Shown here one piece after another: positions 24,999-38,310 of a DNA stretch of 64,000 nucleotides. Position 1 is the stretch's first letter. Every line of letters begins with the position of its first letter. Below the pieces are notes generated by a model. It searched no databases and was not told the DNA's origin. It was given only the letters and a program-made list of their open reading frames with translations. A program made the position numbers and the translations under genes. The stretch comes from Parietaria judaica (lineage: Eukaryota > Streptophyta > Magnoliopsida > Rosales > Urticaceae): the NCBI GenBank assembly GCA_954871525.1, contig OX940868.1, positions 28,825,056 to 28,889,055 on the forward strand. The letters run 5' to 3'.

Positions 24999-26340
24999 TG
25001 ATCATCATCGTGATCAATGATGCGGTTTTGACCTCGTAAGGACTTGATGATGACGTCAAGTGGGCCGGCTACATCCGGCTCACAGTTTTTTAGGTACGCC
25101 AGTCATCACAAAAGTTAGTGTTAGTGTTCTATGGACTTCGCGAAATTGGTCCGGGCCGAGCCGCGGACACCGAGCTTATTTATTGTACATATGAGGCTTT
25201 GGCTATTGAAGCACCAAACAATATATCATGACTGGCTAGTAAAAATTTGAAATTTATTAATTGGTACGTCACCTATCATGGCATTTTAAGTTTCAGTTAA
25301 TGCTCTTGAAATGTAATTTGACAATACTAACACCTTTTTTTTTTTTTATCTATACTTAATTAATTTGACAGAAAAAATTGTAACATGAATATTGACAGAA
25401 CTTTTGTTTGATAAACATTTCAATGCATAACATACAACAGTTTTGAGATCCATTTCGTTTTTTAACTAATCACCATTTCTCAATATAATTTCTAAAACTA
25501 TAATAGAACAATCAAATAGTATAATAATACATAATTTATATAGATTTGATTTTTTTGTTTGTTTGTTAAGTAACACAATTAATAACCCTATAAAATATAT
25601 AAAAATTGCAAAAGTAATATTTATATAAAAGTAAATTTTCAAAGAAAGAAAAATACAATACAGCGACCAAACTCATGGTACATTTACGGTTAAAAGATAA
25701 ACGGTAAAAAACGGTATAATGTTTTCCCAGTTTGCATATGTTGTCGTTCGAAGAGACAGGAGGTTGAGACTTTAGAGACCATGTAATTAAGTTTCTTTTT
25801 TGTTACTTCTCAATCATTGCCAAGAAAAGTGATATTAATTATCGTATATGAGAGGGTCTATCGGTTTAATATACTCCTCTCTCTCAACCTAATCGAGCCG
25901 TTCATCTCTTTCCCCAAAGTAAGCCAGAATTGTTGCCCGCACTTAGAGATTATTTAACTTTTGATTAATAAATATTTCATATTTTTGGTTTTGTAATGAT
26001 GTAAAAATAAAATAAAAAATCACGGCCAAATTCTCAGAGGCAGTGAAACATATCCATTTCTCTCGAATTTTTTTTTAAGAACTCATCGAACTCTAACAAT
26101 TAGTAGCTGAAAATATTAGAGTTTATTTTGTTAACAAATTATAAAACATCTAAGATAAAATATAAGATTAGTCTGAAAATATATTATTAAAAATGACGTC
26201 GGAAAACTACTCGATGAAAAATTCAAGCGTAAGATAATACACTGTAAAATAAATTGATAATAAAATTCCCGACACAAGTAAAGAAAGAGAATTCGACGAG
26301 TAAATTGATACATAACAATAAATTTAGAATATTTGCTTCT
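24999..26340. other. 3' region of NRPA2 and AT-rich spacer
   Basis: The likely NRPA2 3' untranslated region runs on from the stop codon; AT-rich sequence takes over from about 25200. No second gene is evident before the leader of the PP2A gene. Confidence 0.5.
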
Positions 26341-26521
26341 TTTTTTTTTTTGGCAATTTTATTTTCATGTGCCAAAAATAAAAAAAATAAAAATTACAGG
26401 AATCTGAAAGCCAAAAATGCCAACTTTGTCCTCGGAGATAGAGATTAGAGAGTGGTGTTTTTTAGAGAGAGAAAGCTTTGGTTTGTGTCCCCAATGGTTG
26501 AATTATAGAAACCCAACCCAT

Positions 26522-26571
26522 ACATCATCTTCATCTTCATCATCTTCATCGTCTTCATCGTCTTCGCTTGC
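26522..26571 (+). repeat. TCA/TCT/TCG triplet run in the PP2A B55 leader
   Basis: Repeated tcatct/tcgtct triplets form a pyrimidine-rich stretch about 150-195 bp before the start codon. It lies in the probable 5' untranslated region and is probably non-coding. Confidence 0.6.
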
Positions 26572-26628
26572 TTATTTTAATCAATCAATTAATTTAAGTA
26601 AATATATTCCTACATACTCTTCTTAATC

Positions 26629-26658
26629 ATGGATATGCTTCCTTGGGTTTCGATTTGA
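26629..26658 (+). promoter_or_regulatory. Nine-codon upstream reading frame before PP2A B55
   Basis: ATG at 26629 opens MDMLPWVSI and stops at 26658, 58 bp before the main ATG at 26717. If the leader is transcribed as one block this frame would be met first by scanning ribosomes and could lower translation. Whether the transcript includes it is not known. Confidence 0.4.
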
Positions 26659-26716
26659 GCACCGGAAATCGCCGATCTTCGATGCGCTGATTCCATTCTC
26701 ATCTTCTCAACTCGCA

Positions 26717-29700
26717 ATGAACGGCTCCGATGAGGCCTCGGCGGCTCCGGCGGGCCCTCCGCCGCCGTTGGATTGGAAGTTCTCGCAGGTCTTCGGCGAG
26801 CGCACGGCCGGCGAGGAAGTCCAGGAAGGTAATCGTTGCTTGATTTCCCTGTATCTGGATCCGATTCATGGCGTTTGGGATTAGGGTTTGTGGGCTTTCG
26901 TGCTTTTTTTGATCTGGGTTCGGATCGCGTTTCGGTGCTCTGTTTTTGTCGCCGATTCGAGGAGATTAGTGGGTTTCCGGGGTGGAATTGGCTTCGAGCT
27001 GTGAGTGCGAGGGTTGGATTGCGATTTCCCTTGCTTTTGGGTTGTGGATTCAGTGTTGGAACTAGCTTGAGAAGTTTGTTTCTTTGGCTGAAAAAGCTTT
27101 TACTAGTGTGGTGACTTTGCGGTTCCGAAATGGGGTGTTCTCTCGGATCTGAAGCGCGGGTTCTTTGTCGAATGGAATTCCGAAACACTACCGAAATCTA
27201 AGTCTTAGCGTTTAAAGGTTTTGAGAAATGCAATCACATTACACGGTTAGATGCGTACCTAGCTTGTTGTTCTCTCAGTAAGTGTCTTGCTCAAAGGGTT
27301 CGTTGGCGATTGCGATAATGCTTGGCTTGAGCTTGCGTGACGTATTGGGTTTGCGCGAAGGCGTGTAATTTGTGTTCTTTTTCTTGAATGACGAGTTACT
27401 AATTTGCATTTCATTATGTATCCCGTGCAGTGGATATTATTTCGGCTATTGAATTCGATAGAAGCGGTGACTATCTTGCTACTGGAGACCGTGGAGGCCG
27501 TGTCGTTCTCTTTGAGAGGACGGATACAAAAGATGTGTGTACTTTCTCTTTTTGATGGCTTGTTCAGCTGAGTTAATATATGGCTTTACTTTCTTATATA
27601 TCGGGATGCTGAAATTATTTATCTGCTGTAAATTCTAGCATGGCGACTCAAGAAGGGATTTGGAGAGAACGGATTACTCTGTAACTAGGCATCCCGAATT
27701 CCGTTATAAAACAGAGTTCCAGAGTCATGAACCCGAGGTGTATATTTATCAGCTCTCGTTTTATATTATTTTTATGAGAATTTGGATATGTAAATTCACT
27801 GGTGCTTCTTTTCCCGGCTGTTTCAGTTCGATTATCTTAAGAGTTTGGAGATTGAAGAGAAAATCAACAAAATAAGATGGTGCCAGACTGCTAATTCTGC
27901 CTTATTTCTCCTCTCCACCAATGATAAAACAATAAAGTTCTGGAAGGTAGGACCATTCCAACTGCTCAGCACAAACTCAAAGCATTAGTTTAATTCGAGT
28001 TTGGCTTCGCTAAATCTTTTCAACTTAGGCAACAATGTAGACATGCTTTTTGTAAGGATAGACAATAAACGGAAAATAAATAATTTTTTTATAAAGCATA
28101 CATCGATCATCTGGGAGTATCTATCGTCTGCTGAATATCAATGCCAATTCGGAACAATGAGCAAAGGAATTTAATAATTTTACGAATTGCAGTGTTAGTG
28201 GTGCCATATGATTCCATGTTTTATAATAGAATAGTTTAAACTTTAAACAAAAACTAGATTTGTGCTACGGCCTAGCTTCGCCAACCTTAAAATACACAAA
28301 ATCTTGCCTCATTTGAGAGAACAAGTTCTATATGAATGAATGGATATTGCCTACCTTTTTCATTAGCTTAATGTCACGTGCAAGTTTCTGCCTAACTCGT
28401 ATACCTACGTGTGGCACTTAGCTTCAGCTAATACGTCAGTTCAAGAATATTTTGGCCTTTCCTAGAGAAATCCGGGACCATCCTAGGTTACTCTTTGAAA
28501 TGGCGCATTTCGAGTGGAGAATGTGCTGGATGTGACATTAAGGTCTCTTAAATATACTTAGAGATTACGACCTAATGGGACCTAATAGGCTGGACCGGTA
28601 TCGATCAATTGAAACCCTAAAACATAGTAACAAAACCCTAAATATATAGAGAACGTGCTGGATGTGACATTAAGGTCTCTTAAATATACTTAGAGATTAC
28701 GACCTAATGGGACCTAATAGGCTGGACCGGTATCGGTCAATTGAAACCCTAAAACATAGTAACAAAACCCTAAATATATAATTCAAATCACATAATCGCA
28801 TAACAATATAAAAATAAATGTGTAATTAATAGAATTAATTAACCCTAAATATTCCCTAATGTTACACCTGCAACAGCTTGAGGCTAAGTTGGAGAACCAA
28901 GTTTGTTGATGATATTCTATTAATTTCAAGTATACGATAATTTAACAGGTGCAAGAAAAGAAGGTCAAGAAAGTTTCGGACTATAACGTTGAACCTTCAA
29001 AAACCATAGGAAATGGCAGTATTGCTAGCTCTAGCAGTTCAAGTAGCCTAAAACCACAACTTGCAAATGGAGGCTCTCCAGAGAGGCTGAATAAGGACCT
29101 TTCATTCCCGCCAGGGGGTATTCCGTCATTACGCTTGCCAGTGGTAGTTGTACTCAATCCCTATTTGATTTTCTTCTCCTGATTTGCTTATGTCAGCAAC
29201 TTCGTTTGTGTCCCTTTTGGTTCCACGTTGAAAATGAGTTGTCCATATTAAGGACATAATTAACGGGTCTCTTCGTCTTATGTTTGTATACTCCTTGCTG
29301 ATGTTGCTTCTGGGTTGTTTCTGGATATTATTAATCAATAACGGGATTATATCTTCAGCCAACTAGTTATTTAAACTAGTTATATAATTTAACCACCTAA
29401 CTGGATAATTCTGCAGTAGTAGCATAAGCAGAATTGTCTTATGAATGCAATCTGTATGGTCATCTTGCGTATTTTACCGATTGGGAATTTTTGTTAGCTA
29501 GCTCATTCCTCATCTTTGGGTATCCAAATATACAGTGGTGTGCTCGTTAGAGGATGCTTTTTTAGTTAGGTTTAGCCCGCTTTCTTTTTGTGATTTCTTA
29601 TTTCTTGGTTTCTTTGCTCATATATTGTGCTAACTAAAGATATCTCTTTGCTGCCCTAACCATTAGAATTATTCATTATGCAGGTAACAAGTCAAGAAAC

Positions 29701-31962
29701 CAGCTTGGTTGCGAGATGCCGAAGGGTTTATGCGCATGCTCATGACTACCATATCAATTCTATTTCAAGTAACAGGTAGTTAATATATATATATATATAA
29801 CTGTTATTTTTTTTTTTATCATAGCTTTTTCTCTGAATATATAGCATTCTTTTGGGACTACAATATGGTTTATGTGTCATCGCTGCTTTAAGAGAAACTT
29901 ATTATATGTCTGTTTTGCTCGTATTTTACAGTGATGGTGAAACCTTTATATCGGCTGATGACCTGCGAATTAATCTTTGGAACTTGGAAATTAGCAATCA
30001 AAGTTTCAATATTGTTGATGTAAAACCTGCAAACATGGAGGATCTGACTGGTAAACTCTTGGCACGACTGTATTGATCGTACATTTTTGGCATGACTGTC
30101 TCGTCTCAGCTCATCTCATCTCTTCGCTTATTGAAATACTATTTTCACTTATATTCGGAGTTTTGTTTCTCTTACAGAGGTGATAACATCCGCGGAGTTC
30201 CACCCAACACATTGTAATACATTAGCATATAGCAGTTCTAAAGGATCAATCAGACTTATAGATCTCCGCCAGTCCGCCTTATGTGATTCTCATGCTAAAT
30301 TGTAAGTAGTTGCAAGTTTTCTGTGCTTAGGCATTGTTCTTCTGAATCTTAATCCGCTTTTTTGGGCTAATCTTTGGAGTAATTTATGAGTTTGAATGTC
30401 AGAAAATAGTAGACTCGGGACTCTGAATACGTGTCATATTTACTTGAACCTGGCCTGACCATATTAACATGTAGCTAACAGCAAAATCCTTTTAACAGGT
30501 TTGAGGAACAGGAGGCACCTGGTTCTAGATCATTCTTCACCGAGATTATTGCCTCAATTTCAGATATTAAGTTTGGCAAAGATGGACGACACATACTTAG
30601 TCGGGATTACATGACTCTTAAGGTTTGCTCGACAATGCTGCTTGAATTGTGTGTAGCTAAAGCTCATAAAAGAAATCATATCGTCTGACGAGTCTTTGTT
30701 ATTTTGGTTATCAGTTATGGGACATCAACATGGATTCGGGTCCTGTTGCGACCTTCCAAGTTCATGAATATTTAAGACCTAAGGTCAGAGAAAAAGCCAG
30801 AACCCGACTGTAATTGTCTTACCTTTCCAGCTCCAAACTGATCCCATTTTTAATGTTCCAGCTCTGCGACTTATATGAAAACGATTCACTCTTCGATAAG
30901 TTCGAATGCTGTCTGAGCGGTGATGGATTACGAGTGGCAACCGGCTCGTACAGGTCAGCTTCACTTATTTCTCTAAATTTCTTTTTGAATGATAAAGTTG
31001 TGCGTCTTGTAAGACTTTGTTCATTGTGTATGCAGCAATCTCTTCCGGGTATTTGGTTGTGCCCCGGACAGCACTGAAATGACGACCTTGGAAGCTAGCA
31101 AAAACCCAATGAGGTGAACTTTGAACGGAGCAACTATTTCTATTGACTTGTCAGAATGATGATTTTTATTATCATATTAATAACTGTATGCTCGTGCTCT
31201 TTCAGGAGACAAGTGCCGACTCCTTCCAGGCCAGCCAGGTCCCTGAGCAGTAGCATAACACGAGTTGTCCGACGAGGTCAGCTCCGTACTCTTGCCCTGT
31301 GAATTGACTTTCTTGGGCTTTTTCAGCTTTTTTTTTATGAGAGAAACCGGTTAACGGTTCAGATTATTTGGGGCATTTCCAAATCAGAGCTGGTTTTCAT
31401 GTTCTTTAAAATAAAAAATCACTATTGGTTTTTACCGAAGAGAAACAGTTTGTTGTAAGTAGTCTTAAAACCATTCAGCTAAAAATCGGTTTACAAGATA
31501 AAAAATAAAAATAAAAAAATAAGTTGAGGAAGACTGGAAAGAGGGGCAACTAGGGGAAGGGTGAGGGTTTCTAAATCTAGATAAATGAAGACTAAAGTAA
31601 AATTAAAAAAACCAGTATACGTACCAGCTTTGCCCTTGCATATAGGATTTATAACCCTAACTGTTTCGACTGTTATAGGATCTCGTCTCGTGTAAACAGA
31701 ATATGATCTACTAGTAATTTACCTCATCCACTACGTAAAACGCAGAAATAAACCTTAACAAACTTAAATAAATAAAAAGTTATATTACGCCAACATTAAC
31801 AAACCTCGTGACATTTTCAATACAGGATCGGAAAGCCCCGGTGTCGATGCCAACGGGAATTCTTTGGACTTCACAACAAAGTTGCTGCATTTGGCGTGGC
31901 ACCCTTCTGAGAATTCAATAGCTTGCGCTGCTGCTAACAGCTTGTACATGTACTACGCATAA
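26717..31962 (+). CDS. PP2A 55-kDa regulatory subunit B (B55, alpha/beta type)
   Basis: A WD40 beta-propeller subunit that selects substrates for protein phosphatase 2A. Exons: 26717-26828, 27431-27534, 27639-27737, 27827-27946, 28949-29146, 29684-29775, 29932-30050, 30178-30301, 30499-30622, 30715-30783, 30862-30953, 31036-31113, 31206-31276, 31826-31962. They sum to 1539 nt, 512 residues, all in phase, close to the length I recall for Arabidopsis B alpha. Diagnostic runs include [66 protein letters not shown] and the C-terminus [10 protein letters not shown] serine-rich insert (SSSSSSS, exon 5) is typical of the plant proteins. The start is the first ATG giving the family N-terminus. Intron 4 is long (1002 bp) and carries a 132-bp tandem duplication. 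Confidence 0.95.
28517..28780 (+). repeat. 132-bp tandem duplication, two copies nearly identical
   Basis: Unit 1 is 28517-28648 and unit 2 is 28649-28780. Only a couple of differences are seen (gagaaTgtg against gagaaCgtg; tatcGatc against tatcGGtc). It lies in intron 4 of the PP2A B55 gene and contains 'aaaccctaaa' and 'aaaaccctaaat' motifs in each unit. The high identity implies a recent event. Confidence 0.9.
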
Positions 31963-34900
31963 GAGAATGGTCCATATTGCTCGTGTTGACTTTTATTGGG
32001 TTGACTTCGGAGAAGGCTTCTTTTCCCTCACCCACACCACCAACCAACGAATCGGAGGCCACGTTCGCTCCCAAGATTTCAATTCCCAAACGCGCCTTAA
32101 AAATTATATAATCTTAGCACGTTAAGTTAAAATTGGTTTCAGGAAAGTTACGGGATCGACGAGGAAGCGGCGAGTAAGCGACCTGTTTTTGTTCCACCCT
32201 CCTCCCCAAATACTCTCTCTTGCCTATTTCTTTTTCGATTTTGGTAATTTTCTTGTGAAAAAAGAAGAAGCATTTTTATGTCTGAAATGGAGAAGAGAAT
32301 GTGATTGTAGGTCTCCACAAAAGGATGATCCATATTTGGAGGTGTTGATACTTCAAATGCATAATTTTTTATTGATTCTTTGTCTCATGCTTGCCTTGCC
32401 TTGCCTTCAACATTTTGTAGATCTCTAATTTATGTAAAAACCAGACCTTGTTTCTACCTTCTTCTTCTTTCCCTTTCATTTTTCTATTTTAGAGATTGGG
32501 ATTAGTACTCGATTTGCGATGATTCTGTTAAATTAATACTCGGCTAGCTCGCTAAATTAGTAGTTTGTTAATTTTTTAAGATGATAGTTTAAAATTTAAG
32601 TAAATACAAATGGCTCGGTAATTCTGATTTTTAATATAATGGTAACAAAATGCCTCGATGTGACATGCAGTCGAAAGCTAATTATGCAATTGTTAGCATG
32701 CCTAACTTTTATAATTGCTAATATGTTGATTTCATTTTCATAGATATAATAAGATCAAGCCTAACTTTTGAGAATGTTAAAAACATCTTTGAATTCCATT
32801 TAGAGTTTGGTTAAGGTTTAACCGCCAAGTAAATCTAAAATTCTCTCTCGAGTATAAGCGGGTTTATTAAGAATTTGTATATTTTACGTTGTATTATATT
32901 TAGATATTAAATTTATAACTGTTATATATATATCACATAAGGTATAAATTTCTTTTTTTTTCGTCTCATAAATTATTAAAGAAAATCAGTAAAAAGGGCA
33001 AAAATTATTACTTTCTGATAGTGTAGCAAATGAGTTAATAAAAGTTCATAAAATAAGTTAAGGAGTTATGAAATCTTGTGGAAGAGAGAATTGAGCAGCA
33101 TGAAGAGGCAACATATTTAAATTTGAAATAGGAAAAAAAAAAAAACTAAACAAACACAGCTTTGATTAAGACATTCCCCGATAGAGCTCAGTACCGATAA
33201 ATCGGAGCCCCGTTTTAACACTTAAGCCTGGGGTGATTTCCGGACGGTCCCGTGATTGGTTGAGATTCCGGTTTCCATATGTAGAACTAGTTGTGAACAA
33301 GCGTGTTTCACTGCGGTCGTTGACTTGCTTATTATGCTGCCATTTCTTTCTTGATGGCCAAGCAATCAGTGTTAAAGCCAAGCAGATTCAGAATGAGATG
33401 TGAAAAGTCACCATTTATACATACACATCTCTCTACTCACTGTGATTGCGCTTCCTTCTCTGACTTTGAGGCCATGACATGATGAATCTCTGCAACTTAT
33501 ACCACAAAAACACAATAATGTTTTCCATCAATTTTGTTTGTTATACTTGTATGATCAGTCATGTAGAAAAATAATAATAAAATACATACAGTATCAAACT
33601 TGGAATCCGGTTCTGATTTTCCTAATCCAGCAAAAATTCAAAATCGGAATTTTTTTGATCCAAAAATCCGGATCCGGATTATACCCAGAAATGGAACTTT
33701 CGGTTAAAAAAAAACCGGAATTCCCCTAAATGATGCAGAGTCCCAGTATTTCTTTTTTATTGGAAAAACCAAAATCCAGTTCCAAAAATCCAATTTCAGA
33801 GTTCTTAGTCAATTTAAAATTGGCTAGATAATATGAATGCGCGTTTTGTTAGAATTTTGGCTTAAATTCCCAAATCAAAAATAAAATCAAGTAAAATGAA
33901 AATAAATAGTGCTCGGAGATCAAGTTGGCCCACGTCCAAAAGTAGAGCACGCTGCGAACGAAGCCGCGAGCTGGAAGCATTCAAACAGATTTTGCTTTAA
34001 TTTATTATGGCAAAAGTACCTGGTTTGTTTAATTTTTTTTAAACAACACTTGTAATTATATTTTATAAACCAGATTAATAAATTAAATAGATTTCATAAT
34101 TAATATTTAAACAGTTCATTGATGATTAAATTTAAAAACACATAAAAATAAAATGTGGCAAAAGTACTTAGTTTATTATATTTTTTTAATTTAAGAGAGG
34201 GAAACATAAATATAAATGTTAGATAATATAATGATGAAATATAAATATTATATAATATATTGACTATAAAAAATTAAAGTGTAATAAATATTGGTACTAT
34301 TGCCGCAATAAAGCCCACCCACCCGCAGTAATTCACCACTCTACTCTTGCCACACGTCACGACCGGGACGCGTCCATCACCCATTCGTCGCGTGGGGGCT
34401 ACAACGCAATCAATGATGCCGCGTGTGGACGCGTGTGGCCACTCTCGTCGCGAGTTGGACGCGTGAATGTGGACGCGTGTTGAATGGCCAGCTTCACTTG
34501 GAAAATTATAGTGGTTCGCTTTCAGTATGAGAGGTACATCCACTTGCTTTTTGCATAATTTTCTTCACTATAATTTAGTCTAAGTTCTTCGGCGATACAA
34601 CCCTTATTCTCGTTCTCTCTTTGTGCTCACACGCATCACAAATGACGGTACCAAGACATATACTCGAACATTAGGACTACACCAAATACAAGTTAAATAT
34701 CTAAACTATCCTCACTATTAAAGTCTTTAATAAAAATTTGATTGAGCGCTTTGTGTCGGGTCGATTTTAATAAGTCTTTAATATTAATGTAAAATTTAAG
34801 TAAAAACAATAAAAGGTAAACCCGGAATTTCAATTTAAGAAAAAAAAAATGAAGATTCCGGTTTTTACCCCGAACTGAAATTTCTAATCTCGGAATCACC

Positions 34901-36910
34901 CGTATTTTAGTGAAGCGCTAGTGGAAGCAAGGACTCGTGTATAGTGAGACAAAAGGAATGAGGTGCTTTATATTATTGTGCTTCATTCCAAGTACACCAC
35001 ATATTCATGAATTGATAAACCTCTGGCTTTGCTCTGCTCTTCTCTTTCGAACCCCTTTATTCCACAGACATTAGTAGCTTTAAGGGATCTTTATGTATTT
35101 TGACTACTCTCATCAAATCACATTTTTAAGATCATAATCACTTCCCGAATACTTCACAATTTCACATGGACGGTATCAAACAAAAGTGGTGTCTATGAAT
35201 ATGAATAAGAATATGACATCTTTTGAGGATATATATATTCTCACTTTGAAACCGCAAATTGTCTCTAAATCCAGAGGAACATGTTAATCACAATGGTTGA
35301 TAAAGAGAGGGAAAGATATAGCAAGAATTAAAGTCAAACTCAGAGGTCCCACTCAACCCCATATAGGTGATCAATAAGCTGGTGAGCACTGAGCAACAAT
35401 TATTAAATAGTCTCTAATCAACTTATATTAATATCTGTTCCAAACTGTGTTTTTTTTTTTATCATATATATATAAATAATAGTATGATATGTATACGAGG
35501 ATTTTTAGATTTTTTTTTTCTAGCATAGCAAAATGAAGATGATAATAATATATGTATATATAGTAAAGTCCGAGTACTTGTAATTGCGATATCATTTTTT
35601 TAATTATGGGTGAATAGGAAAAATTATAATTTTATTATTATTATTTAACTTTTGGATGATTAGGATTAATTAGACGTTAATTGTGAAAATAATCAAGATT
35701 ATATATTATATATTTCAAAAAAATGAAACCAGAGTCTTACATGTACAAGAATATAGGAGATAATTAGATCTCTCTTAGATAAAATCAACTACTTAATTTA
35801 TGATTGAAGATACACTTACTTATAAAGTAATACTTAATCTGAATACCAGTCATGTTTTGGTCTTTTCTTATGCTCTTTGACAAATGTTTTCTTGTATGTT
35901 TGTATTGTTTTTTCATTCGAGGCAAGAGACGAGGAGATTTATATGTTAATAGTTTTGAAGCTTGTCGACTGAGTAAGAATAAAATATGCATGCAATTTGG
36001 ACAAAAATAAACACGTCTTTTTCAAAGAATAAATGCAAGCAAAAAGTCAATGTGAAAACGTAGGTGATTGGTGATGAGTCAATCCACTGAGATAGAATCC
36101 AATCTCTGTATTGGGTGTCACTGCCATTAACAACATTTTGTCCAAGTGAGTGCTTCATATTATTTGATAGATGTGTTTGAAGATTGAACTCAAACCAATC
36201 TAAGATCTATTCATACTTGAAGTTTTTCGTATTGTAAAATCGATTTGAACCAATTTCGTTTTTTCGTGGGATTGAGTTGGCTACGATTTCTAATATTTCA
36301 CAATTCTTTCCGCTCGATATCTAATGGACCGGATACGTTACCGCTTCAATAACGTATCAAAAATATTTTTTCATAGAAGAACATCGTAAGATACAACAAG
36401 TTTTGTGTAAAGAAAATGGTAACAAACGGGGTAAGAAATGTTTCTCGGAAACTCGAGTGTTTGAGAGAAAGTATTTGATTACATAAATAGTAAAACATTA
36501 AACATTAATGACTAGTTCACTCCAACCAAGTGAGTCCCAAAAGCATGTCACTTAACACTCTCTTCTCTTGAAGTGGAAGCATAACTATTTTCCAAATTGT
36601 TAGCTAAACACTCAAATTTCCATATATAAAAGAAAAGATAAAAATTAATATCAATCTGTATTTTTAGATAATTTTTTTTATTGAAAGATACTATTTTTTT
36701 ATTCTTTTAAATCAATTTTCTTTTATAAAAAAAAAATCAACTCTAAATCGTGATTTTTCTTTTATATTTCTATTAGCAAAAAAATTGAGATTTGGCCTAA
36801 ATGTAGCATAAAAATCAAATTTGAATCTTAAAAGAGAGAGAAAAATTAAGTGAAAGGATCAAGTTATCGCGATAAATATACGGTTTTTATGAGTTATCAG
36901 TGGTTTTTCA
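31963..36910. other. 3' region of the PP2A gene, then intergenic DNA
   Basis: The first few hundred bases after the stop may be 3' untranslated sequence. Beyond that, 33600-33735 and 34820-34905 carry TCCGG-type motifs (aaaaatccggatccggatt, cccggaattt) that look like hAT subterminal remnants. 'ggcaaaagtac' recurs at 34009 and 34155. A GC-rich CGCG patch is listed separately. No gene is supported. Confidence 0.5.
34364..34480. promoter_or_regulatory. Cluster of CGCG motifs (four GGACGCGT)
   Basis: Four ACGCGT hexamers (at about 34368, 34429, 34459 and 34472), each preceded by gg, plus gtcgcgtgg, gccgcgtgt and gtcgcgagt fall within about 115 bp of otherwise AT-rich DNA. VCGCGB is the binding site of CAMTA calmodulin-regulated factors. 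No neighbouring gene start was found, so a promoter role is unproven; degraded transposon sequence is an alternative. Confidence 0.35.
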
Positions 36911-36920
36911 ATTCTTGTTA

Positions 36921-37220
36921 GGGAAGCTTCATAAAATAACCTTCAAAACGCCTCATACTTTTTTATTACGCTCAAGTTTTCATAATTCTCAAAACAACAT
37001 TTTTAAATTTTATGTACCAGAATACCTATATTTGTGTCTATTTTATCGGACACAATATGTCTATTTTTCAAGACGCGATTAGTCCATTTTTCAAGAAGTG
37101 ATATCTATATTTTGCAAAGGTATTTTGGTAAATAAAATTTAAAAAAAATTAAAAATATAAAAAATTGAGGTGTAATAAAAAAATATGTAGTGTTTTGAAG
37201 ATCATTTTATGAAGTATCCC
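36921..37220. mobile_element. MITE, complete, 9-bp TSD (family of 1-188 and 61269)
   Basis: The 300-bp element begins GGGAAGCTTCATAAAAT and ends ATTTTATGAAGTATCCC. The identical duplication ttcttgtta flanks it at 36912-36920 and 37221-37229. Inverted arms of about 105 bp surround a core with alternating 'gacacaatatgtctatttttcaagac' type repeats. Nine-base duplications and G-rich ends are typical of Mutator-like elements. No protein is encoded. Confidence 0.88.
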
Positions 37221-37245
37221 TTCTTGTTATCCTCATCGACGTAAC

Positions 37246-37834
37246 TACGGGTGAACAAGCGGGTATTCGGTGCGGTTTTTGATATATATTAGACCGAATA
37301 CCGCATTCCGGTATTTTAGAAATGATAATCGAATGCCCTATTTTTAAAGATGAAAACCGCATTTACCGTATAATCGGTATTCGGTTGCGGTGTTATCGTT
37401 TTTTTCCTCACATTTACCGCTTTCAAAATTAATATCCACATCTCTATAAATTGACTACTAGTATTACATATAAACATCAACTAAATGTTACTATTATAAA
37501 TTATTACACATAAACGGATTATTATTAAATACTAATATTACACAATAATACACCGAGAGATTAAATAAGAAAATCTTTATATGTGTTGATAAGTATGGTA
37601 AATAGAATATAATAAATATAATATTAGATTTAGTTAAAGCGGTAAAACCGGGTAAGCGGTTGCGGTTTTCACATTAAAATTGTAAACCCCGTTTTGACCT
37701 AATTCGGTATTCGTTTTTTTTTTCTTCGGTATATTCAGTTTTAACCGCTTTAATAGCAGTTGTGGTTTAATCGGTATCGATTTGATCAATTTTTAGTTAA
37801 AAATTCAGTTTACGATTTCTTTTGTTCACCTCTA
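37246..37834. mobile_element. Non-autonomous hAT element (TACGGGTGAACAA ends)
   Basis: The 589-bp element starts TACGGGTGAACAA and ends TTGTTCACCTCTA. Flanks gacgtaac (37238-37245) and aacgtaac (37835-37842) match at seven of eight bases, fitting an 8-bp hAT duplication. Motifs such as GCGGTTTT, ACCGCAT, AACCGCTTT and CGGTATTCGG crowd both ends. The middle is AT-rich and non-coding. It starts only 25 bp from the end of the neighbouring MITE. Confidence 0.8.
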
Positions 37835-38310
37835 AACGTAACTTATACTGATTAGAAAAAACTTAATTAAGTTGTCGTTTTTATCGATTTAACTCATTAA
37901 GGCGATACCATTTTAATTGTCAAATTTATAGAAATTAATCGAGAGAGGGAGAGGGCGCGCATCTGAAGAGCGTGTCTGGCGCGAGTAGGACAGAGATGAC
38001 ACACTCAATTCAACTCAATCCAATCGGCCAGTGGGTCCCACGCACTCTTCTTTGTCTTCCCAGTGGAACCCACCTCCCATGCGTGACTTAATTATTGCTC
38101 TTTCCATCCCCCAACTTATAATATTATTATAGATTTGCTCTTTACTCACAATCATTTCACATAATTACCCCTTTCCTTTCAATGTGCTTAGTTTTCAACT
38201 TCACGCCACGACTACAACCTTGCACTCAACACGTGTACACGCAGATATACGGCTTATTCACTTGCATTGTATTTGGACAAAACACCTCATCCATGTCTCC
38301 ATTAAATTTA

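Noticed and set aside
24545..25039. Other-frame readings in the last NRPA2 exon
   Set aside because: They overlap the conserved RPB2-type C-terminus with its zinc cysteines, which is the real frame.
33166..33381. Minus-strand frame, 71 codons, possible small peptide gene
   Set aside because: No ATG in frame (a stop lies just upstream of the TTG), and no signal peptide or known peptide motif.
35785..36158. Two minus-strand frames that might be exons of one small gene
   Set aside because: Joining them at plausible sites gave stops, and no family resemblance was seen.
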